From positions 124,001 to 188,000 of the forward strand of contig JADJRG010000019.1 in assembly GCA_016712315.1 (NCBI GenBank): a DNA stretch of 64,000 bases. The letters run 5' to 3'. A model generated the notes under the pieces. It worked only from the letters and a program-made list of their open reading frames with translations, did no database searches and was not told the origin of the DNA. Made by a program: the position numbers and the translations under genes. Below are positions 62,495-64,000 of the stretch, one piece after another. The DNA comes from Nannocystis sp. (GTDB lineage: Bacteria; Myxococcota_A; Polyangia; Nannocystales; Nannocystaceae). The stretch's first letter is position 1; every line of letters starts with the position of its first letter.

Positions 62495-63088
62495 TCAGGG
62501 CGCCCAGAAGCAGGTGTCGTTGCTGCACACCATGCCGTCGGGGCAGGTCTTGCCCGCGGAGCAGTCGAGCAGGCAGGCGTTCTCGCCCTTGGAGGTGGCC
62601 ATCTCCCGGCAGGTGCTCAGGGCGGTGCCGGTGCCGGGCGGGTCGAAGCAGTCGCAGTCGTCGACGCAGCCGATGATGGTGCAGGTGACAGCGTCGGTGA
62701 TCTCGGCGGAGCTGAGGCAGGAGACGAAGCCGACGCTCTGGCCCGAGCCCATCCACATGCACAGCTTGTTGTCGATCTCGCCGATCTCGGGGGAGCAGTC
62801 GTTGTAGCCGCCGACGACCGGGGGATCACAGGCGGGGGCGGTGGTGGTGCCAGGATCGGTGGTGCCGGGATCGGTGGTGCTGGGATCGGTGGTGGTGCCA
62901 GGATCGGTGGTGGTGCTGTCGTCGGTGGTGGTGGTCTCGACGCTGGTAGTGGCGCTGGTGGTGGACGAGGTGGTCGAGGTCGCCCCTGTGCTCGTGCTGC
63001 TGGCGCCGGTGTCGCCGTCGTCTCCGGCGGTGCAGGCGAGGGGGAGGGCGAGTGCGAGGCACAAAAAGAGGGTCGAAGACGCGCGCAT
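62495..63088 (-). CDS. 14-cysteine lipoprotein (paralogue 2)
   Basis: 197 residues. Signal peptide ending LALPLACTA (C19), a Ser/Thr/Asp tether with TTDPGTT repeats (about 30-85), then the same 14-cysteine domain as the gene at 53502: CDPPVVGGYNDC, LCMWMGSGQSVGFVSCL, CVDDCDCFDPP, CLLDCSAGKTCPDGMVC. It is the first gene of the cluster in transcription order; the giant pair follows. Divergent from dienelactone hydrolase. Confidence 0.75.
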   Translation of the reverse strand: MRASSTLFLCLALALPLACTAGDDGDTGASSTSTGATSTTSSTTSATTSVETTTTDDSTTTDPGTTTDPSTTDPGTTDPGTTTAPACDPPVVGGYNDCSPEIGEIDNKLCMWMGSGQSVGFVSCLSSAEITDAVTCTIIGCVDDCDCFDPPGTGTALSTCREMATSKGENACLLDCSAGKTCPDGMVCSNDTCFWAP

Positions 63089-63177
63089 CGGCCGACAGTA
63101 ACGCGCGCGCGGGTGGGCGTCACGTCCCCTTCGTGACGGGTGACAAGCGACGAGGGAGCGCCGAGAATGCGCGCGTT

Positions 63178-63846
63178 ATGCCGATCACCAAGCTCACCGC
63201 CTCCGATGGTTTTGAACTCGACGCCTTCCGGATCGATCCAGAAGGGCAGCCCCGCGGCGCGGTGGTGGTGCTGCAAGAGATCTTCGGGGTGAACGATCAT
63301 ATCCGCGCGGTCACGGCGATGTTCGCGGGCTGCGGCTATACGGCGATCGCGCCGTCGATCTTCGATCGCAAGCAGCGCGGCGTGCGGCTGGCGTACACCG
63401 CCAAAGACCACGACGAGGGGATCACGCTGGCGCGGTCGATGTCGCCCAGCGAGGTGATGCTGGACATCGCGGCGGCGGTGGCGGCGGTGGCGCCGGCGGG
63501 CAAGGTGGGGGTGGTCGGGTATTGCCTGGGCGGGGCGCTGACGTGGCGCAGCGCGGCGCTGCTGCCGGGGGTGAGCGCGGCGGTGAGCTACTACGGGGCG
63601 CAGATCCCGTACTTCGTCGAGGAGCGGCCGAAGGCGCCGATCCAGTTCCATCTGGGCGCGCGCGACAGCTACTGGCCGATCGACCAGGCGCGGGCGATCG
63701 GCGGGTCGGTGCCAGGGGCGGAGGTGTTCGAGTACGCGGCGGACCACGGCTTCGCGTGCGATCACCGGGCGCCGGTGTTCGACGCGGACGCGAGCGCGCT
63801 GGCGCTGCAACGGACGCTGCGCTTCTTCGCCCGGCACGTGGGCTGA
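63178..63846 (+). CDS. Dienelactone hydrolase family protein
   Basis: 222 residues from the ATG at 63178. Nucleophile elbow GVVGYCLGGA with Cys116, oxyanion segment VLQEIFGVNDHIR (E34), catalytic Asp near GARDSYWP and His near AADHGFACDHR. This matches carboxymethylenebutenolidase (dienelactone hydrolase), which opens lactones in aromatic ring breakdown, but many family members act on other esters. No aromatic-degradation genes are adjacent. Divergent from the 14-cysteine lipoprotein gene. Confidence 0.9.
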   Translation: MPITKLTASDGFELDAFRIDPEGQPRGAVVVLQEIFGVNDHIRAVTAMFAGCGYTAIAPSIFDRKQRGVRLAYTAKDHDEGITLARSMSPSEVMLDIAAAVAAVAPAGKVGVVGYCLGGALTWRSAALLPGVSAAVSYYGAQIPYFVEERPKAPIQFHLGARDSYWPIDQARAIGGSVPGAEVFEYAADHGFACDHRAPVFDADASALALQRTLRFFARHVG

Positions 63847-63897
63847 GGGTCGGGGAGCTGCTGACGGCGCTGCCGCTCCTCCGGCGCGGCGCGAGGC

Positions 63898-64000
63898 TCA
63901 GGTGGATACGCCGCGGGCGGCGGACTCCTGGGGGGTGAGGGCGGCGTGGATGAGCTGGTGGAGGGGGGCTTCGAGGCCGGCGGCGGCGGCGTAGCGGAGG
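63898..64000 (-). CDS. Partial gene, C-terminal end only (possibly ketopantoate reductase-like)
   Basis: The minus strand is open from the window edge to a TGA at 63900-63898, encoding 33 residues: LRYAAAAGLEAPLHQLIHAA then LTPQESAARGVST. C-ending codons match other minus-strand genes here. The shape fits a helical protein end such as ketopantoate reductase, but too little is visible to be firm. Convergent with the dienelactone hydrolase gene. Confidence 0.45.
   Translation of the reverse strand, partial: LRYAAAAGLEAPLHQLIHAALTPQESAARGVST

Overview
The window looks like chromosomal DNA of a myxobacterium, most like the marine/soil Nannocystaceae type. The base composition is very GC-rich. 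At least ten predicted lipoproteins share one plan: a signal peptide ending near A-C-S-G-D-D, then a Thr/Ser/Asp/Glu-rich low-complexity tether, then a folded domain. Myxobacterial Cys-rich repeats and sensor kinases are also present. The taxon is inferred from protein style, not from a marker gene. Coding density is high and no gap between genes exceeds about 235 bases. I see no insertion sequences, CRISPR arrays, rRNA or prophage genes. The + strand is G-rich almost throughout, so + genes prefer G-ending codons and - genes prefer C-ending codons, as expected if the + strand is the leading strand.

Layout. 1-4.8 kb: menaquinone genes, with menF-menD-menA running leftward and menB divergent from a shared promoter region. 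4.9-8.3 kb: two tandem paralogous secreted zinc metalloproteases separated by a pair of matching hairpins. 8.4-11 kb: an alanine/cation-symporter-like protein with a very large inserted soluble region, then a selenocysteine tRNA gene (selC). 11.1-13.3 kb: a LysR regulator and a beta-propeller lipoprotein. 13.3-17 kb: an SspB-like ClpXP adaptor, an FHA membrane protein and glycerol-3-phosphate dehydrogenase (glpD). 17.2-19.9 kb: a three-gene overlapping operon (small anchored protein, fatty acid hydroxylase/sterol desaturase, FAD oxidoreductase). 19.9-25.6 kb: a lipoprotein with three 182-residue repeats, an M50-type membrane protease, a radical SAM enzyme and a Cys-rich SGNH-type esterase.

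25.8-34.3 kb: a SEC-C protein of reversed base skew, a flavin-dependent halogenase-like enzyme, an alpha/beta hydrolase lipoprotein, and a TetR regulator with an FAD monooxygenase behind a tandem palindromic operator. 34.4-43.6 kb: a 2073-residue alpha-2-macroglobulin lipoprotein with its thioester motif, a DUF4345-like protein, a hybrid-free sensor kinase and two small genes. 43.6-49.7 kb: a secreted endonuclease/exonuclease/phosphatase-fold protein, an NTF2-like/PqqB-like fusion, a second fatty acid hydroxylase, a Myxococcus-type Cys-repeat lipoprotein and a ferritin-like protein. 49.6-52.2 kb: a leftward operon of a tiny membrane protein, a sugar transferase, a LytS-type kinase and a LytTR regulator.

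The most unusual region is 53.5-63.1 kb on the - strand. Two giant proteins of unknown function (1381 residues, and about 1303 residues if one frameshift is corrected), neither with a signal peptide, lie between two closely related 14-cysteine lipoproteins. I regard this four-gene block as the best candidate for an undescribed system. The window ends with a dienelactone hydrolase and the 3' end of another gene.
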